Positions 22,803 to 31,633 of a stretch of 44,569 nucleotides of DNA are shown in pieces. The position numbers were made by a program, and so were the translations under genes. The notes beneath the pieces were generated by a model that saw only the letters and a program-made list of their open reading frames with translations, was not told the DNA's origin and did not search any database. Within the stretch, counting starts at the first letter, position 1; every line of letters starts with the position of its first letter. Source of the stretch: Bacillota bacterium (lineage in GTDB: Bacteria > Bacillota > Clostridia > Christensenellales > UMGS416); NCBI GenBank assembly GCA_023422005.1, contig JAEZSC010000055.1:1-44569 (forward strand), given 5' to 3'.

Positions 22803-22843
22803 CATTTGCAGCTGTTTCATCTGGGTAAGGAGGCAGGTTTCTA

Positions 22844-25240
22844 ATGAAGAAAGTACAATTCAGTTACGACTGGTCTTTCTCTGATGGCTTTGGTCATTTC
22901 TTTGCGGTGCCCGACGGTGAGACAGTAAACCTTCCTCACGATTACATCATTGATAAAACACGCACGCCGGACAGCCCTGCCGGTGCGTCGACGGGATTCT
23001 TTCCGGGAGGCGCAGGAGCATATACGAAGGACTTTTCCATGCCCGCTGATTGGGCAGACAAGACAGTGCTGCTCGATGTCGACGGAGCGTATATGAATTC
23101 AGAGGTGTTTCTGAATGGTGACAAATTGTATCACCATCCCTATGGCTACACCGCTTACCAAGTCGACTTGTCGTCGCGATTATTGAGCAGCACGAAAAAC
23201 TCGCTGCGCATCACCACCCAATGTTTCCAACCTTCGAGCAGATGGTATTCCGGTGGGGGACTGTATCGACAGGTACACATGCTGGTCGGTGGCAAGCAGT
23301 ATATCCACCCGTGGGATGTGTTTGTTACCACGCCCCAGGTAAGTACCGAAAAAGCATTGGTTCATGCCGCGATCGAGGTTACAAACACGACGGGTGACGC
23401 TCAGGAAGGGTTCATAGAATTTTGGATAGCATCGGATAGGGAAGAAAAAGCAGCCGCCGTAAGCAGGCGTGTTGTGCTTGTAGCAAACGGGAAGACTCCG
23501 GTTTCTGTTGATCTGATTGTGGAATCGCCCATGCTCTGGGATGTTGATGACCCCCATCTGTACACACTGGGCGCTAAGCTGATGGTGAATGGAGAAGAGG
23601 CAGACACAAGTACAACCGCTTTCGGTATCCGTACCATTGAAATCGATGCGAAGAACGGGTTTCGCCTGAATGGCAGGAAAATGAAGCTGCGGGGCGGCTG
23701 CATTCATCACGACAACTCGCTTCTTGGCGCCTGTGCGTTCCCTCGTGCCGAAGAACGGAAAATTCAGATTCTCAAAGATTCCGGGTATAACGCCATCCGC
23801 ACCGCTCACAACCCTCCGTCAACGGCATTGCTCGACGCATGCGACCGCATAGGCATGCTGGTGATCGACGAGAGCTTCGACATGTGGCGCACACAGAAAA
23901 ATCCATTGGATTATCACCTGTATTTCGAGAAATGGTGGCAAAACGATACCCGTGCCATGGTGCTGCGAGACAGGAACCATGCGTGCATCTACTGTTGGTC
24001 CATCGGCAATGAGGTTCCGGAACTCCTTGGCACATCCGACGGCGCATACTGGACCAAGGTACAGGCTGATTACGTGCGCTCCCTGGATCCGACCAGGCCG
24101 GTGTCCGCTTCTGCAAATGGCTTTACGGCTGCTGTGCCAGGTAAACCGCGTGTGTTCCCCGACATGAAGAAGGAGATGCAAGGTAAGCCCAGAATGGGAC
24201 TTCCGGAGGGTGGAGAGGACATCTGGGGAGATCAGACCAGAGCTCCGGCAGAAGCGATCGATCTGTTCGGGTACAACTATCTGTATGGCCGATACGGGTA
24301 TGACCGAGAGAAATTCCCGGATCGGGTCATTCACGCCACCGAGACCCATTCGTTTCATACGTACGATTACTGGAACGCGATGCTGCAAAACGATCAGGTT
24401 ATTGGAGACTTTATCTGGACCGCATTTGACAACCTTGGCGAAGCAGGAGCAGGACGAGTCCTATACGATCTGAACAGTCCCATGCGTGGCTTGATGGGCG
24501 ATTATCCATGGCTGAGTTGCTGGCAGGGAGATCACGACCTTTGCGGCAACCGCAGGCCGCAATCGTATTACCGTAAGGTCATGTGGGGGCTTGATGATGG
24601 CATTCATTTGTTCACCACGCATCCATGCATGACCGGCCGCCCCTTCTATGGTATGGGCTGGCATTGGGAAGATGTGAAGCCGAATTGGACATTTCAGCCC
24701 GAGTATATCGGAAAGCCGGTAAAGGTACAGGCATATGCCGATTGCGACGAGGTGGAATTCGTACTGAACCAGAAGAGCCTGGGCAGGATCAAAGTCGAGC
24801 AGCTTAAGGCAGTGGTTGAGATCCCCTATGCGCCTGGCATTCTGGAAGCGGTGGCCTGGAAGGATGGCAGGAATGTCGCTTGCGGACGGCTGCAGACCGC
24901 CGGGAAAGCTGCAGGCATGCGGCTGAGGGCCGATCGCAGCGTTCTGGCTGCGGATGGTATGGATTTGTCCTATCTATCCGTCGAGTTGGTGGATGAAGCG
25001 GGCTTAAGCGTCATAACGGAGCCAATCGAGGTGGCTGTAGAAGTAAGCGGAGCCGGGATACTGGCAGGACTCGGTTCAGGCAATCCCAGGACTGAAGAAA
25101 ACTACGGAACCGGAAAGCGGTACACCTTCGATGGGCATGCTCTTATTTGTATACGAGCTGGAAGAACAGCTGGAGAAATACGCGTGGAGGTGAAAGCAGA
25201 GGGCCTTCCAGCAGAGGTATTTTGTATTGGTTGCAGATAA
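22844..25240 (+). CDS. Glycoside hydrolase family 2 protein (beta-galactosidase-like)
   Basis: A 798-residue GH2 enzyme. N-terminal jelly-roll sugar-binding domain (about 1-150: LPHDYIID, GGAGAYTKDF, VDGAYMNSEVFLNG), an Ig-like domain (about 155-265), the TIM-barrel domain starting near FRLNGRKMKLRGGCIHHDN, then C-terminal beta domains (DUF4982-like and Ig-like). The acid/base is Glu390 in WSIGNEVPE; the likely nucleophile is Glu500 in HATETHS. No signal peptide, so it works in the cytoplasm on imported oligosaccharides. AAGGAGG precedes the ATG. Its base composition is lower in GC than rlmD, and it opens the accessory gene run. Exact sugar not deducible. Confidence 0.93.
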   Translation: MKKVQFSYDWSFSDGFGHFFAVPDGETVNLPHDYIIDKTRTPDSPAGASTGFFPGGAGAYTKDFSMPADWADKTVLLDVDGAYMNSEVFLNGDKLYHHPYGYTAYQVDLSSRLLSSTKNSLRITTQCFQPSSRWYSGGGLYRQVHMLVGGKQYIHPWDVFVTTPQVSTEKALVHAAIEVTNTTGDAQEGFIEFWIASDREEKAAAVSRRVVLVANGKTPVSVDLIVESPMLWDVDDPHLYTLGAKLMVNGEEADTSTTAFGIRTIEIDAKNGFRLNGRKMKLRGGCIHHDNSLLGACAFPRAEERKIQILKDSGYNAIRTAHNPPSTALLDACDRIGMLVIDESFDMWRTQKNPLDYHLYFEKWWQNDTRAMVLRDRNHACIYCWSIGNEVPELLGTSDGAYWTKVQADYVRSLDPTRPVSASANGFTAAVPGKPRVFPDMKKEMQGKPRMGLPEGGEDIWGDQTRAPAEAIDLFGYNYLYGRYGYDREKFPDRVIHATETHSFHTYDYWNAMLQNDQVIGDFIWTAFDNLGEAGAGRVLYDLNSPMRGLMGDYPWLSCWQGDHDLCGNRRPQSYYRKVMWGLDDGIHLFTTHPCMTGRPFYGMGWHWEDVKPNWTFQPEYIGKPVKVQAYADCDEVEFVLNQKSLGRIKVEQLKAVVEIPYAPGILEAVAWKDGRNVACGRLQTAGKAAGMRLRADRSVLAADGMDLSYLSVELVDEAGLSVITEPIEVAVEVSGAGILAGLGSGNPRTEENYGTGKRYTFDGHALICIRAGRTAGEIRVEVKAEGLPAEVFCIGCR

Positions 25241-25309
25241 GCACACCGCGGACAATCACACAACCTAAAATTCGTCAGACAAAAATCTCATCAACTCAAG
25301 GGATGTTAT

Positions 25310-25861
25310 GTGTGTATGTGTATGAATAATTTGGATACGTTTGAAACAAGCAGGCTGGTCATCAGAGCGCTGGATATACGGGATAAAGAAGCGCTGTTCC
25401 GGTACCGCTCCATGCCGGAGGTCTACCGGTATCAATCGTGGCAGCCGAAGGACATAGCGGACATTGAGGATTTTATAACCGCCAATGCTGCCGTGCAGCT
25501 CAACACGAGAAACACGTGGAAGCAGGTGGCGGTGTGCCTGAAAACCGGGCAGCTGATCGGCGATGTTGGCATCCATTTTCTGGACGATGAGCAGCAGGCG
25601 GAGATCGGCTATACGCTTTCACCCGAATTCCAGGGCATGGGGTATGCCGCGGAAGCTGTCCGGGCGGTCGTCGGGCATCTGTTCACCCAATGGAATAAGC
25701 ACCGGGTAACTGCGTCGGTGGATCCCGACAACATCAAATCCATCGCGCTTCTGGAGAGACTGGGGTTTCGGAAGGAAGCACACTTCATCAAGAGCTTCCG
25801 CATGAATGACCAATGGTTTGATGATTGTGTTTATGCGATGCTGGCTGAAGAATGGAAATGA
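25310..25861 (+). CDS. GNAT acetyltransferase (RimJ/RimL type)
   Basis: A 183-residue GCN5-related N-acetyltransferase, of the kind that acetylates protein N-termini or small amines. Motifs: TSRLVIRALDIRDKEALFRYRS at the start, QLIGDVGIH, the acetyl-CoA loop EFQGMGYAAEAVRA, and the NIKSIALLERLGFRKE helix. The GTG at 25310 is 6 bases after AAGGGA; in-frame ATGs at 25316 and 25322 are further from it. Substrate unknown. It follows the GH2 gene by 69 bases and overlaps nothing. Confidence 0.9.
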   Translation: MCMCMNNLDTFETSRLVIRALDIRDKEALFRYRSMPEVYRYQSWQPKDIADIEDFITANAAVQLNTRNTWKQVAVCLKTGQLIGDVGIHFLDDEQQAEIGYTLSPEFQGMGYAAEAVRAVVGHLFTQWNKHRVTASVDPDNIKSIALLERLGFRKEAHFIKSFRMNDQWFDDCVYAMLAEEWK

Positions 25862-25894
25862 GAAAGTATCCCGACGGAAAGGGTTGAGTTCCCT

Positions 25895-26647
25895 ATGCTG
25901 TTCCAGGATCGCCTCTGTATCAATACGTTCGATGAAGCTGCGCTGCCGGTGGCAAGGGAGCTTGGCCTTGGCCTGGAGATTGAGGAATATCTGTGGACCT
26001 ATACGGAGGAGGAAATAGCTGAGAAGCAGGCGCGTGTGTCCGAGCGGATGGCCGGATTTTCGAGGTTTTCCTTCCATGGCACGGCCATAAGCAGGGATGT
26101 CGCGGGCATATGCAGGTTGTCCGATGAAGAACTGCTTGCGCTCTACAACCAATCCTATGGATACGCGCGTTTTCATGGCATCCAAAGAATCGTGTTTCAT
26201 TCGGATTATCTGGTTGATCTGGAGCCCCAGTGTGCATGGACGCGGCGGAAAGCCGCTTTCTGGAAGAACTTCCTGGGGGGCAAGCCCGCTGACTTTCGGG
26301 TATACGTGGAGAACTTCATCGATGATACGCCGGACCTGATGGCGCAGTTGTGCGATCTGGTGGATGATTCCCGGTTTCGAATCTGTCTTGACACCGGACA
26401 TGCCGGGTGCAACTCCCGCATCGATTTGCTCCAATGGATCGCCGTGATGGGCAAGCGTATCGGGCATGTGCATCTGCACAATAACGATGGGCTGTCGGAC
26501 AGGCATTGGCCTTTGGGGGAGGGGACCTTGAGGGTTGCGGAAATCATCGAACATCTGCTGGACCATGCGGATGCTGCGGTGTTTGTGCTGGAGTGCGATT
26601 TGGAGCAAAGCCTGCGGTGGCTGCGTCAAAACGGATTCCTGCAGTAA
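25895..26647 (+). CDS. Sugar phosphate isomerase/epimerase-like TIM-barrel protein
   Basis: A 250-residue protein of the xylose isomerase-like/AP endonuclease 2 TIM-barrel superfamily. Metal-site candidates are visible on successive strands: FSFHGTA, IVFHSDYL, VYVENF, ICLDTGHAG, HVHLHNNDG and FVLECD. Members isomerise or epimerise sugars, or dehydrate inositol derivatives. The substrate cannot be assigned, though the neighbouring GH2 glycosidase suggests a role in sugar use. The ATG at 25895 has GGTTGAG upstream. Confidence 0.85.
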   Translation: MLFQDRLCINTFDEAALPVARELGLGLEIEEYLWTYTEEEIAEKQARVSERMAGFSRFSFHGTAISRDVAGICRLSDEELLALYNQSYGYARFHGIQRIVFHSDYLVDLEPQCAWTRRKAAFWKNFLGGKPADFRVYVENFIDDTPDLMAQLCDLVDDSRFRICLDTGHAGCNSRIDLLQWIAVMGKRIGHVHLHNNDGLSDRHWPLGEGTLRVAEIIEHLLDHADAAVFVLECDLEQSLRWLRQNGFLQ

Positions 26648-26668
26648 ATCAATAGATGAGGCGATGAG

Positions 26669-27121
26669 ATGGGATACGTTGAGGAGTTGCGCAAAATCAT
26701 CGGGAGCCGCTTGATTATCCTGAATGGCAGCGTCGTCATAATAAAAAACGAACAAGGCCATATTCTCATGCAGCAAAGGAAGCATCCTTACGGCAAGTGG
26801 GGGCTGCCGGGCGGGTTGATGGAACTGGGAGAATCAACATCTGAGGTTGCGCGTCGTGAGGTTCGGGAAGAAACCGGGCTTGAGTTAGGGAAATTGGAAC
26901 TATTGGGTGTCTATTCCGGCAAGGATTACATTTGCAAAGCGAGCAATGGGGATGAGTTTTACGTCGTAACCACCGCCTACACGACATCGGAGTATACGGG
27001 TGCTTTATGCATAAATGACGATGAGTCGTTGTCGCTTGACTGGGTAGATCCACACAGACTTCCGGACAACATAGCAAAAACCCACGTTGAGATATTAGGC
27101 GACTATGTCCGTACGTTGTAA
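26669..27121 (+). CDS. NUDIX hydrolase
   Basis: A 150-residue NUDIX pyrophosphatase that cleaves nucleoside diphosphates linked to another group. The full NUDIX box runs from Gly49 to Leu71: G-x5-E55-x7-R63-E64-V-x-E67-E68-x-G70-L. GAGG lies 7 bases before the ATG. The substrate is unknown; the next gene is a guanine deaminase, so nucleotide clean-up is a fair guess. Codon use is more AT-rich than the backbone. Confidence 0.93.
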   Translation: MGYVEELRKIIGSRLIILNGSVVIIKNEQGHILMQQRKHPYGKWGLPGGLMELGESTSEVARREVREETGLELGKLELLGVYSGKDYICKASNGDEFYVVTTAYTTSEYTGALCINDDESLSLDWVDPHRLPDNIAKTHVEILGDYVRTL

Positions 27122-27192
27122 ACAGACATCCCTCCTTATGGTTTGTATCAGATAATCATAGAAATTTCCGAAGAGTTAGGATAGAAATATAT

Positions 27193-28485
27193 ATGCACAA
27201 ATATGACAATTGCCGAGCGTACAAGGGAAATATCATCTATAGTCAGGATAAAGATACATTGATCGTCAGAGAGAATTCTTATATCCTGGTTCATGACGGA
27301 AAGGTAGAGGATATTTGCACCCGGCTGCCGGGTGGTTTTCCAAACGAGAAAATCACAGACTGGAGAAACCGCCTGATTATTCCGGGCTTCTGTGATATGC
27401 ACGTGCATGCGCCTCAGTTTTCGCAACGGGGCATTGGAATGGACAGAGAGCTCCTGGATTGGCTTGGCACATACACATACCCCAATGAAGCAAAATTCAA
27501 GGATAAAGACCATGCAAGGAAGGTATACACCCTCTTTGCGGATGAGCTGTTACGCCAAGGAACTCTGCATGTAAACTGCTTCCCGTCCATCCATTACGAA
27601 GCATCTGATATTCTGTTTGACATACTCGAACAGAGAGGATTGTTTGCCTTTACAGGAAAGCTCAATATGGATCAAAACAGCCCTGAGTATTATGTCGAGA
27701 GTACGGAGCAGTCGATTACGCTTACCGATATGTTTTTGGAACAACATCATAAAAAAGGAAATGTACAGGCTGCTGTTATTCCAAGGTTCAGTATTACCTG
27801 CAGCGAGAGACTGTTGGCCGGGCTAGGAAGCTTGTCTCAAAAATACAGTGCGCCCGTTCACTCCCATATGTGCGAGGCTGTCAATGAAATGAAAGTCTGC
27901 AAGGAGCTTTTTTCCGAGTATAAAAACGGAGCAGAGATATTTTATAAAAACAATTTGTTAGGTCAACAGCCTACCATAATGGCGCATTGCATCTTTATGG
28001 ACGATGATGTTTTGGACTTGATGAAAAATCCGAATTGCATGGCTGTACATTGCCCGGATGCAACCGCAAATATCAACGCCGGTGGCATCATGCCGGTCAA
28101 AAAACTTTTGGAGTTGGGTATAAACCTGGCTATTGGGAGCGACATCGGTTCTGGCGCAAGTCTGTCAATTGCACGAGGCGTAGCAAGTACGATTCAACAT
28201 TCCAAAATTCGAAATATGTTTGATCCACAGTGGGGAGCCGTGAATCTTTCCGAAGCTTTTTTTATGGCAACACGTTCAGGCGGAAGATTTTTTGACAACG
28301 TTGGAGCATTTGAGAAGGGATACTGTTTCAATGCTTTGGTCATCGATGACTGTAACATGTACAACGAAAATTTAACTCCTGTGGAGCGGTTGGAACGCTT
28401 TTGCTATGCGGGGGATGACAGAAATATTTGCATGAGGTATATTTTGGGCAACGAAGTAAATGTTGAAAGGCTCAGTTATCAATAA
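27193..28485 (+). CDS. guaD: Guanine deaminase
   Basis: A 430-residue amidohydrolase-superfamily enzyme that converts guanine to xanthine and ammonia. The zinc motif HxH is at His70/His72 (DMHVHAPQ), followed by the guanine deaminase signature RGIGMDRELLDWLGTYTYPNE; later ligands appear in VHSHMCEA, IMAHCIFM and AIGSDIGSG. Length is typical. The ribosome site is AGGAT before the ATG at 27193. The gene is clearly AT-richer than its flanks, which suggests horizontal acquisition. No purine permease or xanthine dehydrogenase gene is adjacent. Confidence 0.92.
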   Translation: MHKYDNCRAYKGNIIYSQDKDTLIVRENSYILVHDGKVEDICTRLPGGFPNEKITDWRNRLIIPGFCDMHVHAPQFSQRGIGMDRELLDWLGTYTYPNEAKFKDKDHARKVYTLFADELLRQGTLHVNCFPSIHYEASDILFDILEQRGLFAFTGKLNMDQNSPEYYVESTEQSITLTDMFLEQHHKKGNVQAAVIPRFSITCSERLLAGLGSLSQKYSAPVHSHMCEAVNEMKVCKELFSEYKNGAEIFYKNNLLGQQPTIMAHCIFMDDDVLDLMKNPNCMAVHCPDATANINAGGIMPVKKLLELGINLAIGSDIGSGASLSIARGVASTIQHSKIRNMFDPQWGAVNLSEAFFMATRSGGRFFDNVGAFEKGYCFNALVIDDCNMYNENLTPVERLERFCYAGDDRNICMRYILGNEVNVERLSYQ

Positions 28486-28507
28486 ATCAAAAGAAAGGCA
28501 AGAGCGC

Positions 28508-29452
28508 ATGAAGATCGGCAAAGCAACCCTGATCGGCTTGGGGGCCATGGGCGTGTACTTCGCGCCTAAGCTGGAAGCGTATTTGGGCCACGGCAACTTC
28601 CGGGTGCTGGCCGGTGGCGAGCGTAGAGAACGGCTGGAAACCAATGGCGTCACGGTGAACGGCGTACAGCACCGGTTCGCCGTCGTAACGCCGGAGGAGC
28701 ATGGCGATCCCGCCGATCTGATCATTATGGCCGTTAAGGATACCGGCCTTGCCCAGGCCATCGCCGATATTCACAATCAAGTCGGCCCCCATACGGTCAT
28801 ACTGTGTGTGATGAACGGCGTGGACAGCGAGGAGCTGCTGGCCGCGGCTTACGGCTGGGAGCACGTGCTATATTCCTACATGCGGGTTTCCATCGTCATG
28901 AAGGATGGCGTCGCCAACTTCGACCCCGATTTTGGTAAGGTTCACTTCGGTGAGGCCCGCAATGAACAGCTTTCCGAAAAGGTGCTGGCCGTCAAGGAAC
29001 TCTTCGACGCCGCGGGCATCGGCTATGCCATCGACCCGGACATGGTCAAGGGCATGTGGTTCAAGTTCATGTGCAACGTCGGCGAGAACCTGACCAGCGC
29101 GCTGTTGGGCGTGCCCTTTGGCGCCTACCATGTCAGCAGCCATGCCAACGCCATCCGCCGCGCGGCCATGTGGGAGGTCGCGCACATCGCCAACCGCTTG
29201 GGCATCGATCTGGGCGCGGCGGACATCGATCGGCAGGAAGAGCAAATCAAGAGGCTGCCTTTCCCCAACAAGCCATCCACCTTGCAGGACCTGGAGAACG
29301 GCCGCAGGACCGAAGTTGAGATGTTCGCCGGCAAGGTCGTGAGGCTGGGCGAGGAGCTGGGCGTGGAGACGCCGCTAAGCTGGATGTTCTACCATGGTAT
29401 CCGCGTGCTGGAGGAGAAGAACGAGGGGCTGTTCCGGAAGAAGGACCAATAG
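28508..29452 (+). CDS. panE: Ketopantoate reductase-like dehydrogenase
   Basis: A 314-residue ApbA/PanE-family protein, probably NADPH-dependent 2-dehydropantoate 2-reductase or a related 2-oxoacid reductase. The Rossmann loop is GLGAMGVYFAPK, then AVKDTGLAQA, CVMNGVDSEE, and the C-terminal helical domain with the catalytic-lysine region MWFKFMCNVGENLTSALLG and NKPSTLQDLENGRRTEVE. The last motif is typical of PanE. The gene is back to high GC, unlike guaD just upstream. The start at 28508 has AAAGGCAAGAG upstream; the earlier ATG at 28460 overlaps guaD. Confidence 0.85.
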   Translation: MKIGKATLIGLGAMGVYFAPKLEAYLGHGNFRVLAGGERRERLETNGVTVNGVQHRFAVVTPEEHGDPADLIIMAVKDTGLAQAIADIHNQVGPHTVILCVMNGVDSEELLAAAYGWEHVLYSYMRVSIVMKDGVANFDPDFGKVHFGEARNEQLSEKVLAVKELFDAAGIGYAIDPDMVKGMWFKFMCNVGENLTSALLGVPFGAYHVSSHANAIRRAAMWEVAHIANRLGIDLGAADIDRQEEQIKRLPFPNKPSTLQDLENGRRTEVEMFAGKVVRLGEELGVETPLSWMFYHGIRVLEEKNEGLFRKKDQ

Positions 29453-29478
29453 AGCATAAATAGACGGGAGGGGACGCC

Positions 29479-30414
29479 ATGCCGGAGAAGGCCGCCATAC
29501 TCGCCGCCGCAAGGCAGCACTATCGGGATGTAGAAAGTGTGGAGTTCTTTCGCGACAGCGGCAGTCTGGCATATGTCGTTTCCGGCGCGGAACGAAAGCG
29601 TTTTCTGCGCGTCATCAAACCGGCATTCCTGGATGTGGCGCTGCGTTCTGTTGACATCTTGACTTATCTGAGCGCCAATGACATTCCCGTGCCGCGCATC
29701 GTACCGACCAAGGAAGGTCTTTCCTCTGTGAAGTTGGATTTGGATGATGAGGAGCACCTCTGCGTGCTCTATGAGTATCTGGAGGGAGGAGAACCGGAGC
29801 CGCAGGACATGGAGGCTGTCGGGGCTGCGGTTGGCCGGATGCATCGCGTCATGAAGGGGTATAACGGCCCGCTGGAGACGCGGGACAAGCCCTTTTTCAT
29901 CGGGCGGTATCTCGATATTCTGGAGAAAAAGAAGTATCCGAGGGTGGATACCTTTCGCGAATACGGTGATGCGGTGTGGGAGAAGGTCCGCGGATTGCCC
30001 CGTGGCTTTTGCCATGGCGACTTGTATAAGGGCAACGTACTCAAGACAGCGGATGAGACCGTTTATATTCTGGATTTCGATACGGCCTGCAACGCCTTTC
30101 CCGTGTATGACATCGCATTGTTCTGCAATGAGACCGACTATTTCCACTTCGCGGAGGATGGCTACGACAAGACCCGGCGCTCGGTGGAACGTTTCCTGCG
30201 CGGGTATCGCCAGCACAGCGCGATAAGCGATGAGGAAATCGTATCGATTTTTGATCTATTGGCCGTCTATCATTTCCAGGTGCAGGCCACGGTTATTGAG
30301 ATTTTCGGCCTGGACTGCGTCGATGAGGCGTTCCTGGATGAGCAGTTGGATTGGCTGATGAGGTGGAGGGAGCAGTGCGAGAGGGAGGCCGTAACGCATA
30401 ATGCAGGATTGTGA
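29479..30414 (+). CDS. APH-family phosphotransferase
   Basis: A 311-residue kinase-like protein of the aminoglycoside phosphotransferase/homoserine kinase II/choline kinase superfamily. The Brenner motif is GFCHGDLYKGNVL, with the catalytic Asp, followed by the metal-binding ILDFDTACNAFPVYDIA. The N-lobe has a nucleotide-binding lysine candidate (FLRVIKPAF). The superfamily phosphorylates small molecules or sugars; nothing indicates antibiotic resistance specifically. GGAGGGG lies before the ATG. Its tail overlaps the next gene's ATG at 30401. Confidence 0.88.
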   Translation: MPEKAAILAAARQHYRDVESVEFFRDSGSLAYVVSGAERKRFLRVIKPAFLDVALRSVDILTYLSANDIPVPRIVPTKEGLSSVKLDLDDEEHLCVLYEYLEGGEPEPQDMEAVGAAVGRMHRVMKGYNGPLETRDKPFFIGRYLDILEKKKYPRVDTFREYGDAVWEKVRGLPRGFCHGDLYKGNVLKTADETVYILDFDTACNAFPVYDIALFCNETDYFHFAEDGYDKTRRSVERFLRGYRQHSAISDEEIVSIFDLLAVYHFQVQATVIEIFGLDCVDEAFLDEQLDWLMRWREQCEREAVTHNAGL

Positions 30415-31000
30415 GCTTATGAAGGAGAAACTGAACGTCATTGAAGAAGCTTGCGGCTTGTTACTCAACGATGCAAGACCTCTTGCGCTCGATGTTATCA
30501 GGCAACGGTATGAATTCCGTTCTCAGTTCGCATCCAGAAGGCACTATACACTCGGGCAGAAAATGAAGATATTTGTTCGAGATGGATTCATAGATAGATA
30601 CTCGGGCCAAAAGCTTGTCGTACCAGGTATATTAAGAGTTCTGTCGTTGTATTTCCCTGATGAGTTTCCATATCAGACCCACTGGAAGATGTCCGAGACC
30701 CATATGGCTTATTGGGAACTGACCCCTACCGTTGATCATCTATCGCCGGTCGCAATGGGTGGTGCAGACGATGAACGAAATTGGGTTACCACTTCGATGA
30801 TTCATAATGCCATCAAGTCCAACTGGACGTTGGATCAGTTGGGGTGGAAACTTCATGAGCCCGGTGACATGAATGACTGGGATGGTTTGACAGACTTGTT
30901 TATCAAGCTAATCCACAAAGACGGTGATCTACTCCGAGACTCATACATTTATTCATGCTATGTAATTTCCAGAAAGAATGAAGGAGAGAAGAGTGAATGA
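30401..31000 (+). CDS. HNH endonuclease-like protein
   Basis: A 199-residue protein with an HNH-like core: KIFVRDGFIDRYSGQKLV, then LTPTVDHLSPVAMGGADDERNWVTTSMIHNAIKSN. The D-H and N/N positions fit the beta-beta-alpha metal motif, and family members are annotated as HNH endonucleases. No methyltransferase, helicase or other restriction or defence partner lies next to it. The ATG at 30401 overlaps the previous gene by 14 bases; ATG at 30419 is an alternative. It overlaps the next gene by 4 bases (ATGA), so it is translated within the same operon. AT-rich. Confidence 0.78.
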   Translation: MQDCELMKEKLNVIEEACGLLLNDARPLALDVIRQRYEFRSQFASRRHYTLGQKMKIFVRDGFIDRYSGQKLVVPGILRVLSLYFPDEFPYQTHWKMSETHMAYWELTPTVDHLSPVAMGGADDERNWVTTSMIHNAIKSNWTLDQLGWKLHEPGDMNDWDGLTDLFIKLIHKDGDLLRDSYIYSCYVISRKNEGEKSE

Positions 31001-31563
31001 TTACCAATGAAACCTTGAAGGTCATAAAGCAACGCAGGAGCACCAGAAGCTTCAAAGATGAACAGATCAAGGACGAGGAATTGCAGGCGGTACTGGAGGC
31101 GGGACTGTATGCTCCCTATGCCTGGGAGCGGTCACGCCATTTTACCGTCATTCAAAACAGGGACGTGCTGAACAGACTGAATGATGCGGCAAAAGAGGCC
31201 GCCAGACAGATGGACATGGAGCATTTAAAGGAACTGGGAAACAACGAGTGGTTCCATTGCCTGTACAACGCCCCGACTCTGATAATCGTGTCCGGCAGTG
31301 AGCAGGCTCCCATTCCTCTGGAAGCGGATTGCGCCACAGCGGCAGAGAATATGCTGATTGCCGCAGAGTCCATGGGTCTGGGGTCATGCTGGCTTTTCTT
31401 TGTTTTGTTGGCATTCGGCTCCGCGCAGGGCGTGGAACTAAAGAGAGATCTGAAGATTCCCGATGGCTTTAAGCCCTACTACTCGGCTGTGTTTGGATAC
31501 AGAAATACGGAGCCAGCCGATATTCCGGATAGAAATTCAGACCTCATTACCTATGTCAGATAG
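30997..31563 (+). CDS. Nitroreductase family protein
   Basis: A 188-residue FMN-dependent nitroreductase fold protein. The N-terminus has the flavin signature KQRRSTRSFKDEQI, with APYAWERSRHF and the later GLGSCWL near the flavin. Such enzymes reduce nitro compounds, quinones or flavins with NAD(P)H; the physiological substrate is unknown. It overlaps the HNH gene by 4 bases and closes the accessory run before the Lhr helicase. Confidence 0.92.
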   Translation: MITNETLKVIKQRRSTRSFKDEQIKDEELQAVLEAGLYAPYAWERSRHFTVIQNRDVLNRLNDAAKEAARQMDMEHLKELGNNEWFHCLYNAPTLIIVSGSEQAPIPLEADCATAAENMLIAAESMGLGSCWLFFVLLAFGSAQGVELKRDLKIPDGFKPYYSAVFGYRNTEPADIPDRNSDLITYVR

Positions 31564-31633
31564 CCTTGCCTGAATGATGTGAGGACTCTATAACGTGGAA
31601 CAGCCGATATCCACCGAAAGTGAGGCGAAGCCG

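Noticed and set aside
29479..30414. Aminoglycoside resistance gene
   Set aside because: The superfamily motif is present, but nothing points to aminoglycoside specificity and the neighbours are metabolic.
30401..31000. Restriction-modification or other known defence system around the HNH gene
   Set aside because: No methyltransferase, specificity subunit or other defence gene is adjacent.
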